64,000 bases of DNA from Luzula sylvatica (GCA_946800325.1 OX326958.1:70119264-70183263); one strand, 5' to 3'; numbered from the stretch's first letter, positions 39,525-51,343 are shown. Notes: generated from the sequence alone by a model not told the origin. Made by a program: numbers and translations.

Positions 39525-42449
39525 TTTCTCATACTTTCTCCAAATGGCACGATCTTCATATCAAAATCGCTCGCCTCGACGAGAGGAATGCAGCTTCGCG
39601 GCCGAATTTCGAAAATTATGTATTTTGAGCCCGAATTAACAAAAAAAACAGTTTTTTTTGTAATTTCATCTTGAATTATTGAATATGAAGATTGTCAAAA
39701 TTGTAGGTTTCTCAATCTTTCTCCAAATGGCACGATTTTTATATCAAAATTGCTCGCCCCCGCGCGAGAAATACAGCAACGCGAACGAATTTGGGAAATT
39801 ATGTATTTTGAAACCGAATTAATAGAAAATACAGTTTTTTTGGTAATTTCATCATGAATTATTGAATTTGAAGATTATCACATTGTAACTTTCTCATACT
39901 TTCTCCAAATGGCACGATCTTCATATCAAAATCGCTCGCCTCGACGAGAGAAATGCAGCAGCACAGCCGAATTTCGAAAATTATGTAGTTTGAGACCGAA
40001 TTAACAAAAAATACAGGTTTTTTTGTAATTTTATCTTGAATTATTGAATATGAAGATTGTCCAATTGTAGGTTTCTCAATCTTTCTCCAAATGGCACGAT
40101 TTTTATATCAAAATCGCTCGCCCCGGCGAGAGAAATACAGCAGCGCGAACGAATTTGGGAAATTATATATTTTGAAACCGAATTAACAGAAAATACAGTT
40201 TTTTTGGTAATTTCATCATGAATTATTGAATTTGAAGATTATCACATTGTAACATTCTCATACTTTCTCCAAATGGCACGATCTTCATATCAAAATCGCT
40301 CGCCTCGACGAGAGGAATGCAGCAGCGTGGCCGAATTTCGAAAATTATGTATTTTGAGCCCGAATTAACAAAAAATACAGTTTTTTTTGTAATTTCATCT
40401 TGAATTATTGAATGTGAAGATTGTCCAATTGTAGGTTTCTCAATCTTTCTCCAAATGGCACGATTTTTATATCAAAATCGCTCGCCCCGGCGAGAGAAAT
40501 ACAGCACCGCGAACGAATTTGGGAAATTATGTATTTTGAAACCGAATTAACAGAAAATACAGTTTTTTTGGTAATTTCATCATGAATTATTGAATTTGAA
40601 GATTATCACATTGTAACTTTCTTGTACTTTCTCCAAATGGCACGATCTTCATGTCAAAATTGCTCGCCTCGACGAGAGGAATGCAGCTTCGCGGCCGAAT
40701 TTCGAAAATTATGTATTTTGAGCCCGAATTAACAAAAAATACAGGTTTTTTAGTAATTTCATCTTGAATTATTGAATATGAAGATTGTCCAATTGTAGGT
40801 TTCTCAATCTTTCTCCAAATGGCACGATTTTTATATCAAAATCGCTCGCCCCGGCGAGAGAAATACAGCAGCGCGAACGAATTTGGGAAATTATGTATTT
40901 TGAAACCGAATTAACAGAAAATACAGTTTTTTTGGTAATTTCATAATGAATTATTGAATTTGAAGATTATCACATTGTAACTTTCTCATACTTTCTCCAA
41001 ATGGCACGATCTTCATATCAAAATCGCTCGCCTCGACGAGAGGAATGCAGCTTCGCGGCCGAATTTCGAAAATTATGTATTTTGAGCCCGAATTAACAAA
41101 AAAAAAAGTTTTTTTTGTAATTTCATCTTGAATTATTGAATATGAAGATTGTCAAAATTGTAGGTTTCTCAATCTTTCTCCAAATGGCACGATTTTTATA
41201 TCAAAATTGCTCGCCCCCGCGCGAGAAATACAGCAACGCGAACGAATTTGGGAAATTATGTATTTTGAAACCGAATTAATAGAAAATACAGTTTTTTTGG
41301 TAATTTCATCATGAATTATTGAATTTGAAGATTATCACATTGTAACTTTCTCATACTTTCTCCAAATGGCACGATCTTCATATCAAAATCGCTCGCCTCG
41401 ACGAGACGAATGCAGCAACGCAGCCGAATTTCGAAAATTATGTATTTTGAGCCCGAATTAACAAAAAATACAGGTTTTTTTGTAATTTCATCTTGAATTA
41501 TTGAATATGAAGATTGTCCAATTGTAGGTTTCTCAATCTTTCTCCAAATGGCACGATTTTTATATCAAAATCGCTCGCCCCGGCGAGAGAAATACAGGAG
41601 CGCGAACGAATTTGGGAAATTATGTATTTTGAAACCGAATTAACAGAAAATACAGTTTTTTTGGTAATTTCATCATGAATTATTGAATTTGAAGATTATC
41701 ACATTGTAACTTTCTCATACTTTCTCCAAATGGCACGATCTTCATATCAAAATCGCTCGCCTCGACAAGAGAAATGCAGCAGCGCGGCCGAATTTCGAAA
41801 ATTATGTATTTTCAGCCCGATTAAACAAAAAATACAGTTTTTTTTGTAATTTCATCTTGAATTATTGAATATGAAGATTGTCCAATTGTAGGTTTCTCAA
41901 TCTTTCTCCAAATGGCACGATTTTTATATCAAAATTGCTCGCCCCCGCGAGAGAAATACAGCAGCGTGTACGAATTTGGGAAATTATGTATTTTGAAACC
42001 GAATTAACAGAAAATACAGTTTTTTTGGTAATTTCATCATGAATTATTGAATTTGAAGATTATCACATTGTAACTTTCTCGTACTTTCTCCAAATGGCAC
42101 GATCTTCATGTCAAAATTGCTCGCCTCGACGAGAGGAATGCAGCATCGCGGCCGAATTTCGAAAATTATGTATTTTGAGCCCGAATTAACAAAAAATACA
42201 GGTTTTTTTGTAATTTCATCTTGAATTATTGAATATGAAGATTGTCCAATTGTAGGTTTCTCAATCTTTCTCCAAATGGCACGATTTTTATATCAAAATC
42301 GCTCGCCCCGGCGAGAGAAATACAGCAGCGCGAACGAATTTGGGAAATTATGTATTTTGAAACCGAATTAACAGAAAATACAGTTTTTTTGGTAATTTCA
42401 TCATGAATTATTGAATTTGAAGATTATCACATTGTAACATTCTCATACT

Positions 42450-45400
42450 TTCTCCAAATGGCACGATCTTCATATCAAAATCGCTCGCCTCGACGAGAGG
42501 AATGCAGCAGCGCGGCCGAATTTCGAAAATTATGTATTTTGAGCCCGAATTAACAAAAAATACAGTTTTTTTTGGAATTTCATCTTGAATTATTGAATAT
42601 GAAGATTGTCCAATTGTAGGTTTCTCAATCTTTCTCCAAATGGCACGATTTTTATATCAAAATTGGTCGCCCCCGCGCGAGAAATACAGCCACGCGAACG
42701 AATTTGGGAAATTATGTTTTTTGAAACCGAATTAACAGAAAATACAGTTTTTTTGGTAATTTCATCATGAATTATTGAATTTGAAGATTATCACATTGTA
42801 ACTTTCTCATACTTTCACCAAATGGCACGATCTTCATATCAAAATCGCTCGCCTCGACGAGACGAATGCAGCATCGCGGCCGAATTTCGAAAATTATGTA
42901 TTTTGAGCCCGAATTAACAAAAAATACAGTTTTTTTTGTAATTTCATCTTGAATTATTGAATATGAAGATTGTCCAATTGTAGGTTTCTCAATCTTTCTC
43001 CAAATGGCACGATTTTTATATCAAAATCGCTCGCCCCGGCGAGAGAAATACAGCAGCGCGAACGAATTTGGGAAATTATGTATTTTGAAACCGAATTAAC
43101 AGAAAATACAGTTTTTTTGGTAATTTCATCATGAATTATTGAATTTGAAGATTATCACATTGTAACATTCTCATACTTTCTCTAAATGGCACGATCTTCA
43201 TATCAAAATCGCTCGCCTCGACGAGAGGAATGCAGCATCGCGGCCGAATTTCGAAAATTATGTATTTTGAGCCCGAATTAACAAAAAATACAGTTTTTTT
43301 TGTAATTTCATCTTGAATTATTGAATATGAAGATTGTCCAATTGTAGGTTTCTCAATCTTTCTCCAAATGGCACGATTTTTATATCAAAATAGCTCGCCC
43401 CGGCGAGAGAAATACAGGAGCGCGAACGAATTTGGGAAATTATGTATTTTGAAACCGAATTAACAGAAAATACAGTTTTTTTGGTAATTTCATCATGAAT
43501 TATTGAATTTGAAGATTATCACATTGTAACTTTCTCATACTTTTTCCAAATGGCACGATCTTCATATCAAAATCGCTCGCCTCGACGAGAGAAATGCAGC
43601 AGCGCGGCCGAATTTCGAAAATTATGTATTTTGAGCCCGAATAAACAAAAAATACAGTTTTTTTTGTAATTTCATCTTGAATTATTGAATATGAAGATTG
43701 TCCAATTGTAGGTTTCTCAATCTTTCTCCAAATGGCACGATTTTTATATCAAAATCGCTCGCCCCGGCGAGAGAAATACAGCAGCGCGAACGAATTTGGG
43801 AAATTATGTATTTTGAAACCGAATTAACAGAAAATACAGTTTTTTTGGTAATTTCATAATGAATTATTGAATTTGAAGATTATCACATTGTAACTTTCTC
43901 ATACTTTCTCCAAATGGCACGATCTTCATATCAAAATCGCTCGCCTCGACGAGAGGAATGCAGCTTCGCGGCCGAATTTCGAAAATTATGTATTTTGAGC
44001 CCGAATTAACAAAAAAAACAGTTTTTTTTGTAATTTCATCTTGAATTATTGAATATGAAGATTGTCAAAATTGTAGGTTTCTCAATCTTTCTCCAAATGG
44101 CACGATTTTTATATCAAAATTGCTCGCCCCCCGCGCGAGAAATACAGCAACGCGAACGAATTTGGGAAATTATGTATTTTGAAACCGAATTAATAGAAAA
44201 TACAGTTTTTTTGGTAATTTCATCATGAATTATTGAATTTGAAGATTATCACATTGTAACTTTCTCATACTTTCTCCAAATGGCACGATCTTCATATCAA
44301 AATCGCTCGCCTCGACGAGAGGAATGCAGCAGCACGGCCGAATTTCGAAAATTATGTAGTTTGAGACCGAATTAACAAAAAATACAGTTTTTTTTGTAAT
44401 TTTATCTTGAATTATTGAATATGAAGATTGTCCAATTGTAGGTTTCTCGATCTTTCTCCAAATGGCACGATTTTTATATCAAAATCGCTCGCCCCGGCGA
44501 GAGAAATACAGCAGCGCGAACGAATTTGGTAAATTATGTATTTTGAAACCGAATTAACAGAAAATACAGTTTTTTTGGTAATTTCATCATGAATTATTGA
44601 ATTTGAAGATTATCACATTGTAACATTCTCATACTTTCTCCAAATGGCACGATCTTCATATCAAAATCGCTCGCCTCGACGAGAGGAATGCAGCAGCGTG
44701 GCCGAATTTCGAAAATTATGTATTTTGAGCCCGAATTAACAAAAAATACAGTTTTTTTTGTAATTTCATCTTGAATTATTGAATGTGAAGATTGTCCAAT
44801 TGTAGGTTTCTCAATCTTTCTCCAAATGGCACGATTTTTATATCAAAATCGCTCGCCCCGGCGAGAGAAATACAGCACCGCGAACGAATTTGGTAAATTA
44901 TGTAATTTGAAACCAAATTAACAGAAAATACAGTTTTTTTGGTAATTTCATCATGAATTATTGAATTTGAAGATTATCACATTGTAACTTTCTCATACTT
45001 TCTCCAAATGGCACGATCTTCATATCAAAATTGCTCGCCTCGACGAGTGGAATGCAGCAGCGCGGCCGAATTTCCAAAATTATGTATTTTGAGCCCGAAT
45101 TAACAAAAAATACAGTTTTTTTTGTAATTTCATCTTGAATTATTGAATATGAAGATTGTCCAATTGTAGGTTTCTCAATCTTTCTCCAAATGGCACGATT
45201 TTTATATCAAAATCGTTCGCCCCCTCGCGAGAAATACAGCAGCTCGAACGAATTTGGCAAATTATGTTTTTTGAAACCGAATTAACAGAAAATACAGTTT
45301 TTTTGGTAATTTCATCGTGAATTCTTGAATTTGAAGATTATCACATTATAACCTTCTCATACTTTCTCCAAATGGCACGATCTTCATATCAAAATAGCTC

Positions 45401-46450
45401 GCCTCGACGAGAGGAAGGCAGCAGCGCGGCCGAATTTCGAAAATTATGTATTTTGAGCCCGAATAAACAAAAAATACAGTTTTTTTTGTAATTTCATCTT
45501 GAATTATTGAATATGAAGATTGTCCAATTGTAGGTTTCTCAATCTTGCTCCAAATGGCACGATTTTTATATCAAAATCGCTCGCCCCGGCGAGAGAAATA
45601 TAGCAGCGTGAACGAATTTGGGAAATTATGTATTTTGAAACCGAATTAACAGAAAATACATTTGGTAATTTCATCATGAATTATTGAATTTGAAGATTAT
45701 CACATTGTAACTTTCTCATACTTTCTCCAAATGGCACGATCTTCATATCAAAATCGCTCGCCTCGACGAGAGGAATACAGCATCGCGGCCGAATTTCGAA
45801 AATTATGTATTTTGAGCCCGAATTAACAAAAAATACAGTTTTTTTTTGTAATTTCATCTTGAATTATTGAATATGAAGATTGTCCAATTGTAGGTTTCTC
45901 AATCTTTCTCCAAATGGCACGATTTTTATATCAAAATTGCTCGCCCCCGCGTGAGAAATACAACAACGCGAACGAATTTGGGAAATTATGTTTTTTGAAA
46001 CCGAATTAACAGAAAATACAGTTTTTTTGGTAATTTCATCATGAATTATTGAATTTGAAGATTATCACATTGTAACTTTCTCATACTTTCTCCAAATGGC
46101 ACGATCTTCATATCAAAATCGCTCGCCTCGACGAGAGAAATGCAGCAGCGCGGCCGAATTTCGAAAATTATGTATTTTGAGCCCGATTAAACAAAAAATA
46201 CAGTTTTTTTTGTAATTTCATCTTGAATTATTGAATATGAAGATTGTCCAATTGTAGGTTTTTCAATCTTTCTCCAAATGGCACGATTTTTATATCAAAA
46301 TTGCTCGCCCCCGCGAGAGAAATACAGCAGCGTGTACGAATTTGGGAAATTATGTATTTTGAAACCGAATTAACAGAAAATACAGTTTTTTTGGTAATTT
46401 CATCATGAATTATTGAATTTGAAGATTATCACATTGTAACATTCTCATAC
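42450..46450 (+). repeat. About 4.0-kb higher-order duplication, copy 1 (uninterrupted)
   Basis: About 42.45-44.43 kb matches 46.45-48.43 kb at a lag of 4002 bp: CTTTCACCAAATGG at 42813 and 46815, ATACTTTTTCCAAATGG near 43538 and 47540, ATTGTCAAAATTG at about 44062 and 48064, ATGTAGTTTGAGACCG near 44356 and 48358. About 44.43-46.1 kb then matches 54.94-56.6 kb beyond the second retrotransposon. Markers there are TTTCTCGATCTTTC, GAATGTGAAGATT, the 6-bp-deleted ATACATTTGGTAATT near 45656 and 56168, and ATACAACAACGCG. The two halves of copy 2 are thus separated by the insertion. Confidence 0.85.
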
Positions 46451-48432
46451 TTTCTCCAAATGGCACGATCTTCATATCAAAATCGCTCGCCTCGACGAGA
46501 GGAATGCAGCAGCGCGGCCGAATTTCGAAAATTATGTATTTTGAGCCCGAATTAACAAAAAATACAGTTTTTTTTGGAATTTCATCTTGAATTATTGAAT
46601 ATGAAGATTGTCCAATTGTAGGTTTCTCAATCTTTCTCCAAATGGCACGATTTTTATATCAAAATTGCTCGCCCCCGCGCGAGAAATACAGCCACGCGAA
46701 CGAATTTGGGAAATTATGTTTTTTGAAACCGAATTAACAGAAAATACAGTTTTTTTGGTAATTTCATCATGAATTATTGAATTTGAAGATTATCACATTG
46801 TAACTTTCTCATACTTTCACCAAATGGCACGATCTTCATATCAAAATCGCTCGCCTCGACGAGACGAATGCAGCAACGCGGCCGAATTTCGAAAATTATG
46901 TATTTTGAACCCGAATTAACAAAAAATACAGTTTTTTTTGTAATTTCATCTTGAATTATTGAATATGAAGATTGTCCAATTGTAGGTTTCTCAATCTTTC
47001 TCCAAATGGCACGATTTTTATATCAAAATCGCTCGCCCCGGCGAGAGAAATACAGCAGCGCGAACGAATTTGGGAAATTATGTATTTTGAAACCGAATTA
47101 ACAGAAAATACAGTTTTTTTGGTAATTTCATCATGAATTATTGAATTTGAAGATTATCACATTGTAACATTCTCATACTTTCTCTAAATGGCACGATCTT
47201 CATATCAAAATCGCTCGCCTCGACGAGAGGAATGCAGCAGCGCGGCCGAATTTCGAAAATTATGTATTTTGAGCCCGAATTAACAAAAAATACAGTTTTT
47301 TTTGTAATTTCATCTTGAATTATTGAATATGAAGATTGTCCAATTGTAGGTTTCTCAATCTTTCTCCAAATGGCACGATTTTTATATCAAAATAGCTCGC
47401 CCCGGCGAGAGAAATACAGGAGCGCAAACGAATTTGGGAAATTATGTATTTTGAAACCGAATTAACAGAAAATACAGTTTTTTTGGTAATTTCATCATGA
47501 ATTATTGAATTTGAAGATTATCACATTGTAACTTTCTCATACTTTTTCCAAATGGCACGATCTTCATATCAAAATCGCTCGCCTCGACGAGAGAAATGCA
47601 GCAGCGCGGCCGAATTTCGAAAATTATGTATTTTGAGCCCGAATAAACAAAAAATACAGTTTTTTTTGTAATTTCATCTTGAATTATTGAATATGAAGAT
47701 TGTCCAATTGTAGGTTTCTCAATCTTTCTCCAAATGGCACGATTTTTATATCAAAATCGCTCGCCCCGGCGAGAGAAATACAGCAGCGCGAACGAATTTG
47801 GGAAATTATGTATTTTGAAACCGAATTAACAGAAAATACAGTTTTTTTGGTAATTTCATAATGAATTATTGAATTTGAAGATTATCACATTGTAACTTTC
47901 TCATACTTTCTCCAAATGGCACGATCTTCATATCAAAATCGCTCGCCTCGACGAGAGGAATGCAGCTTCGCGGCCGAATTTCGAAAATTATGTATTTTGA
48001 GCCCGAATTAACAAAAAAAACAGTTTTTTTTGTAATTTCATCTTGAATTATTGAATATGAAGATTGTCAAAATTGTAGGTTTCTCAATCTTTCTCCAAAT
48101 GGCACGATTTTTATATCAAAATTGCTCGCCCCCGCGCGAGAAATACAGCAACGCGAACGAATTTGGGAAATTATGTATTTTGAAACCGAATTAATAGAAA
48201 ATACAGTTTTTTTGGTAATTTCATCATGAATTATTGAATTTGAAGATTATCACATTGTAACTTTCTCATACTTTCTCCAAATGGCACGATCTTCATATCA
48301 AAATCGCTCGCCTCGACGAGAGGAATGCAGCAGCACGGCCGAATTTCGAAAATTATGTAGTTTGAGACCGAATTAACAAAAAATACAGTTTTTTTTGTAA
48401 TTTTATCTTGAATTATTGAATATGAAGATTGT
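46450..48432 (+). repeat. About 4.0-kb higher-order duplication, copy 2, left part
   Basis: First half of the duplicated block described for 42450-46450, ending in an A monomer broken after GAAGATTGT by the retrotransposon. The remainder continues at 54938. At a lag of 4002 bp I saw only scattered differences from copy 1. Confidence 0.8.
48428..48432. repeat. Target-site duplication, left copy (ATTGT)
   Basis: ATTGT directly before the LTR start TGATGAGC and repeated directly after the other LTR at 54938-54942. The uninterrupted satellite reads GAAGATTGTCCAATTG, so the empty site holds one ATTGT. A perfect 5-bp duplication is the expected Ty3/Gypsy integrase product. Confidence 0.97.
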
Positions 48433-48612
48433 TGATGAGCGGGCTTTTGGCGTGTAAAATTATCGTTGTATTCGAAAACCCGATTCAATCAACAAGTTGG
48501 AAAATATAGTTGTATAGTGGAAAATATGAAAGTTCGTTCCACGAGGAGTATATGCGTCAAATAATGAACCAAAACTAGATGAGAAATAACGAAGAAAACT
48601 CACAGAACATAG

Positions 48613-48952
48613 TCCGTTACAACGGAAGTGGGTTCCGTTACAACGGACTTGAGTGAAAATTCTGTCGCTAAAAGTGAGATGAACGTCCGTTACAACGGAG
48701 GCAACTCCGTTATAACGCACTATACTTGTCCGTTATAACGAACAGTGGTTACGTTGCAACGGATTGGTTAATCCGTTACAACGGACCGAGATGTCCGTTA
48801 TAACGCACTTGTATTGATTCCTTTGAATAAAAATTCTGACTAGTCCGTTACAACGGAACTCTAGTTGCGTTACAACGGAAGTATAACCAACTGAATATTA
48901 AAGGACCAACCGTCTAGTCCGTTGTAACGCAATGTGAGTCCGTTATAACGGA
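48613..48952. repeat. Twelve phased TCCGTTRYAACGGA dyads in the left LTR
   Basis: Near-palindromic 14-mers start at 48613, 48634, 48686, 48706, 48729, 48750, 48772, 48794, 48844, 48866, 48918 and 48939. Successive spacings are 21, 52, 20, 23, 21, 22, 22, 50, 22, 52 and 21 bp, which are close to multiples of one DNA helical turn. The version TCCGTTATAACGGA is a perfect palindrome; others end in ACGCA or ACGAA. Both half-sites contain AACGG, the core of plant MSA/MYB3R-type sites. In the element's sense the cluster lies about 650-1000 bp downstream of the TATA box, in R/U5. It could act as DNA (protein sites on one helix face) or as RNA hairpins. Function is inference. Confidence 0.9.
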
Positions 48953-49449
48953 AGTAGTTCTGGAATTCTGATTTGAGATTTGAATTGGGAGCAGTTTGAT
49001 GGTTTGTTTTGGATTCGAATTTAGAAGTAATTAAACTAAGTAACAAGCACTAAAATCACTCAAAACAAACAAAGAAGATTTAGAGCAAAGAAAAAGAACT
49101 AAAGATTCGTTAAACCGAGAATTCTTTACACAACAAAATCCAATCAAACAACAATTAATCAAGTAATTGAAAAGGAGTACACCTAGTTGAGAAAGCCTCG
49201 AAGTGAAGCTCCTTGTCTCCTTGCCTCGCACCGAAAGATCCTTGCTCCTCGTCTCGAGAGTGATGGATTGTCCCGAAAGGATGAAGCTCCCTTGTCTCGG
49301 ATCGCAATCACTTCGAAGAAACGCGGATCGAGTCACGGCACTTCTTCTCAAATCCACCGTAGGGAATAGCTCCTTGTCACGGCCCGATCTTCGAAGGATG
49401 AGAAGGATTCGTCGAAGGGATGAGCTCCCTTGTCTCGACTTGTCCTTGA

Positions 49450-49565
49450 GAGATTTTTCTTGATTGATCTTGAAGTATCTTGAAGGTTCTTGATTGTGCT
49501 TGGAAGTTCTTGAGAGGTTCTTGGAATTCTTGAGAGGGAGAGAGAAGAGAGAGAGAGAGAAAGTG
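49450..49565 (-). repeat. TTCTTGA-rich repeat and GA microsatellite near the LTR transcription start
   Basis: Degenerate repeats of TCTTGAAG/TTCTTGAGAG (49460-49530) lead into GAGAGGGAGAGAGAAGAGAG and AGAGAGAGAAAG (about 49530-49564). In the element's sense this is a CT-rich tract about 50 bp downstream of the TATA box, that is, the start of the transcribed leader, where pyrimidine-rich patches are common in plants. A 187-codon open frame crosses this region, but its content is repeat-driven (rich in S, L, R) and I do not call it a gene. Confidence 0.6.
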
Positions 49566-49611
49566 CTCCGAAGAGCGGGAAGAAGGGCCCTCAACTCGTG
49601 GCCCTCTTGGT

Positions 49612-49622
49612 CTTATTTATAG
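49612..49622 (-). promoter_or_regulatory. TATA box of the left LTR
   Basis: CTATAAATAAG on the minus strand, followed by ACCAAGAGGGCC. It is a strong plant TATA motif about 410 bp from the U3 end of the LTR, so transcription would start near 49585. It is identical to the copy at 54517-54527, which as part of the 5' LTR would drive the genomic RNA. Confidence 0.7.
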
Positions 49623-50032
49623 CACTCACGGAGTCTTCTTATTGGTCACGAGTTGGTGGAGAGGATTGGGGGTAATGAAGTAATTTCCACCAAAGGTAGG
49701 TGGGAAGGATAAGGGCTAAGGATTGAGTGGTTTTCGTGTGGACTTTTGTGTAAGTCTTTACCATGATGATTGTTTGCCTCCCGTCTCATTCATGTACCGA
49801 ATATATCGGTACAATATATCGTTTTCATTCCTCTTGACGTGTTGGAGACAACTACACTTTCCAAATTCCCAGAATTTCCTTCTAAAACCTGTAATTAATC
49901 AATAAAACACACTTAGTGAAGAAATATTCTTGTTATCTCAAATATGAACAATTGTATATATAAACTTGTGATTCAAAAGGGCTAAAATCCCCAAATTAGA
50001 TATCAAAAAGGTGCTTTATTTTCCTCGTATCA

Positions 50033-50066
50033 AATACCCCCATACTTAAACCTTTGATCGTCCTCG
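50033..50066 (-). promoter_or_regulatory. Polypurine tract of the complete element
   Basis: On the minus strand CGAGGACGATCAAAGGTTTA leads to AAGTATGGGGG (plus-strand 50037-50047), then TATT and the LTR start TGATACG. It lies directly upstream of the 3' LTR and matches the equivalent site of the left element. It primes plus-strand synthesis. Confidence 0.85.
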
Positions 50067-50489
50067 ATCATGATGAGCGTAAAAATAAAGCACAAAGAAA
50101 AATGCATGTATAGGTTTTATTGAAATTATATTCATCGATCTCAAAACTCAATTTTCACGAGATAATTGTTTACTCTCCTCATAATTACTAATATTGAAAG
50201 AGATAAGTTTGAGTTATATTAGAATCTATTTTCAATGAATTGCACAAATTCGAAGAGTTTATTAGAGCAATTGATCTCAACCGAAAAAGATGATTAAACA
50301 CCATCATTCAATTCTTTTCACTCCACAATTCACAAGGATTATCATGAAAAAGCATTAATGAAAACCAATTTTTCCGTTTTGCAAAAATCATTTCTTAAAT
50401 GTAATTTGTCACTTTTAAACCGTTCGGTACGTTAGTACTTGGTTCCTATTCGGTTTCAACTAATTCCCCCAATTGCGCTTGTTTACAAT

Positions 50490-50628
50490 TCTTTTCTTTA
50501 ACCGAGAGTTCCGCTGCACCGAAATACAACGAAATTACATCCCGTTTTTTTTTTTTTTTTTTTTTGATTTGATCTTTTCTTTAACAGGGAGTTCCGTTGC
50601 ACCGAAATACAACGAAATTACATCCCGG
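50490..50628. repeat. 55-bp direct repeat around a T tract
   Basis: Two copies share CTTTTCTTTAAC then GAGTTCCG, TTGCACCGAAATACAACG (CTGCACC.. in the first) and AAATTACATCCCG. Copy 1 is 50490-50544 and copy 2 is 50573-50628. Between them lie 21 T residues (50545-50565) and GATTTGAT. This is a local duplication that probably arose by slippage during reverse transcription. Confidence 0.85.
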
Positions 50629-51162
50629 TATTCTCTTTTTTAGATCTCAAGTCGCAAGCGGGTCCAATCTATTTACTACCGAATCCCCATGAACGGTCGG
50701 GCCCTTAAAGTGCAATTGGTCAAATTTTAAGATTCAAGCAAAACTTACTAAATTGGTTCAAACAAAACTTTTTAGAAATTCCAAGTTTAAAATGGGTTTA
50801 TTTATTGAAAAATGGTGTGTCATGTAAATCAAGGATTGATCAAATTGTCAAAAACTCATGAATTTAGTGAACTCATTGATTAGGGTTTGAATCCCCAAAA
50901 GAATCTCTTCAAGATCTCAATCAATTCCTTCAAATATTTTGTGAAAATTTCAAGCTTGAGAGTAAAATGATGTGTTTTGGTGAAAATTTGTTTAAAAATC
51001 GATGATTTATTCAATGAGGTGGAGAAAAATCTTTAACTTGCATAAAATCATTTGCTTGTATAACGTTGATGCTCAAAAAACAAAAATAAGATCGAAAAAT
51101 TCAATTAAAAGCTCATTTTTTTCAATTTTTTTAAGCAAAAAACAAATTTTTCCAGAGAGCAC

Positions 51163-51197
51163 TCCGTTGTAACTGACCTTAGGTCCGTTACAACCGA
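51163..51197. repeat. Two degenerate LTR-type dyads in the internal region
   Basis: TCCGTTGTAACTGA at 51163 and TCCGTTACAACCGA at 51184 are one- or two-base-decayed versions of the LTR dyad and keep its 21-bp spacing. They show that the motif pair exists outside the LTR, just beside the 52-base homopolymer. Confidence 0.75.
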
Positions 51198-51204
51198 GTT
51201 GCAA

Positions 51205-51208
<4 letters not shown>

Positions 51209-51260
<52 letters not shown>
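51209..51260 (-). repeat. 52-base homopolymer (A in the element's sense)
   Basis: Uninterrupted T run on the plus strand. On the minus strand it is an A52 tract inside the 3' non-coding region, not at an element end. The lysine-rich translation across it is an artefact. It may be a captured poly(A), replication slippage, or partly an assembly artefact. Confidence 0.9.
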
Positions 51261-51263
<3 letters not shown>

Positions 51264-51281
51264 CAAAGACTGTGTGTATAT

Positions 51282-51326
51282 CCCCCCCATACTTATTCCT
51301 TCGCTTGTCCTCAAGCGATAATAAAG
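51282..51326 (-). promoter_or_regulatory. Second, internal polypurine-tract-like motif
   Basis: On the minus strand CTTGAGGACAAGCGAAGG leads through AATAAGTATGGGGGGG. This matches the pattern of the true polypurine region (GAGGAC..C.AAGG..TAAGTATGGGGG) over about 35 bp. It lies just after the end of the pol relic and 1.25 kb upstream of the LTR. It may be an additional plus-strand primer or the relic of an older 3' end. Confidence 0.6.
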
Positions 51327-51343
51327 AGAAAAATTAAAAGAAG

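Larger units (their letters stand above)
2370..48432 (+). repeat. Satellite array, left segment: 364-bp A/B dimers
   Basis: Continuous head-to-tail tandem repeat of about 126 dimers. The repeat distance is 364 bp almost everywhere. Taking TTTCTC as monomer start, A and B are each 182 bp (for example A at 3468, B at 3650, next A at 3832). A is marked by GATCTTCAT, CCTCGACGAG, GGCCGAATTTCGAAAA, GAGCCCG and ATTGTCCAATTGTAGG. B is marked by GATTTTTAT, CCCCGGCGAG or CCCCCGCGCGAG, AACGAATTTGGGAAA, GAAACCG and TTATCACATTGTAAC. Consensus A and B differ at about 23 of 182 positions by eye. All copies lie in one orientation and I found no inversion. The monomer is AT-rich except for one CpG-rich core. 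Monomer length and homogeneity suit a plant centromeric satellite; the family is not recognised. The start 2370 is the LTR junction and the end 48432 is the insertion point of the second element. Confidence 0.97.
48433..50032 (-). mobile_element. 3' LTR (left copy) of the complete element
   Basis: 1600 bp, TGATGAGC...CGTATCA on the plus strand, so TGATACG...CTCATCA in the element's sense. It is adjacent to the polypurine tract and is therefore the 3' LTR. It differs from the right LTR by A instead of G at 48751 (GGTTACGTTGC against GGTTGCGTTGC) and by one extra A in CTCAAAACAAAC near 49061. It contains, in the element's sense, a U3, a TATA box (49612-49622), a CT-rich transcribed start, and the helically phased dyad cluster at 48613-48952. 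Confidence 0.97.
50051..51340 (-). other. 3' non-coding internal region of the complete element
   Basis: About 1.3 kb between the pol relic and the polypurine tract with no ORF I would defend. It holds a 55-bp direct repeat (50490-50544 and 50573-50628) separated by a 21-base T tract, a 52-base T tract (51209-51260), two degenerate dyads of the LTR type (51163 and 51184) and a second polypurine-like motif (51282-51326). Short AT-rich sequence fills the rest. Athila-type elements carry an env-like or untranslated region here; I see no envelope-like frame. Confidence 0.7.

Noticed and set aside
2370..48432. CRISPR-like array
   Set aside because: Regular spacing is due to a tandem satellite with no unique spacers. 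Both parts of the 364-bp unit are conserved repeats, and the context is a plant genome.
49031..49594. 187-codon minus-strand frame in the LTR (177 codons in the other LTR)
   Set aside because: It lies over repetitive leader sequence. The two LTR copies end differently because of a 1-base indel, and no domain is visible. Frames of 86 and 60 codons on the plus strand here are shadows.
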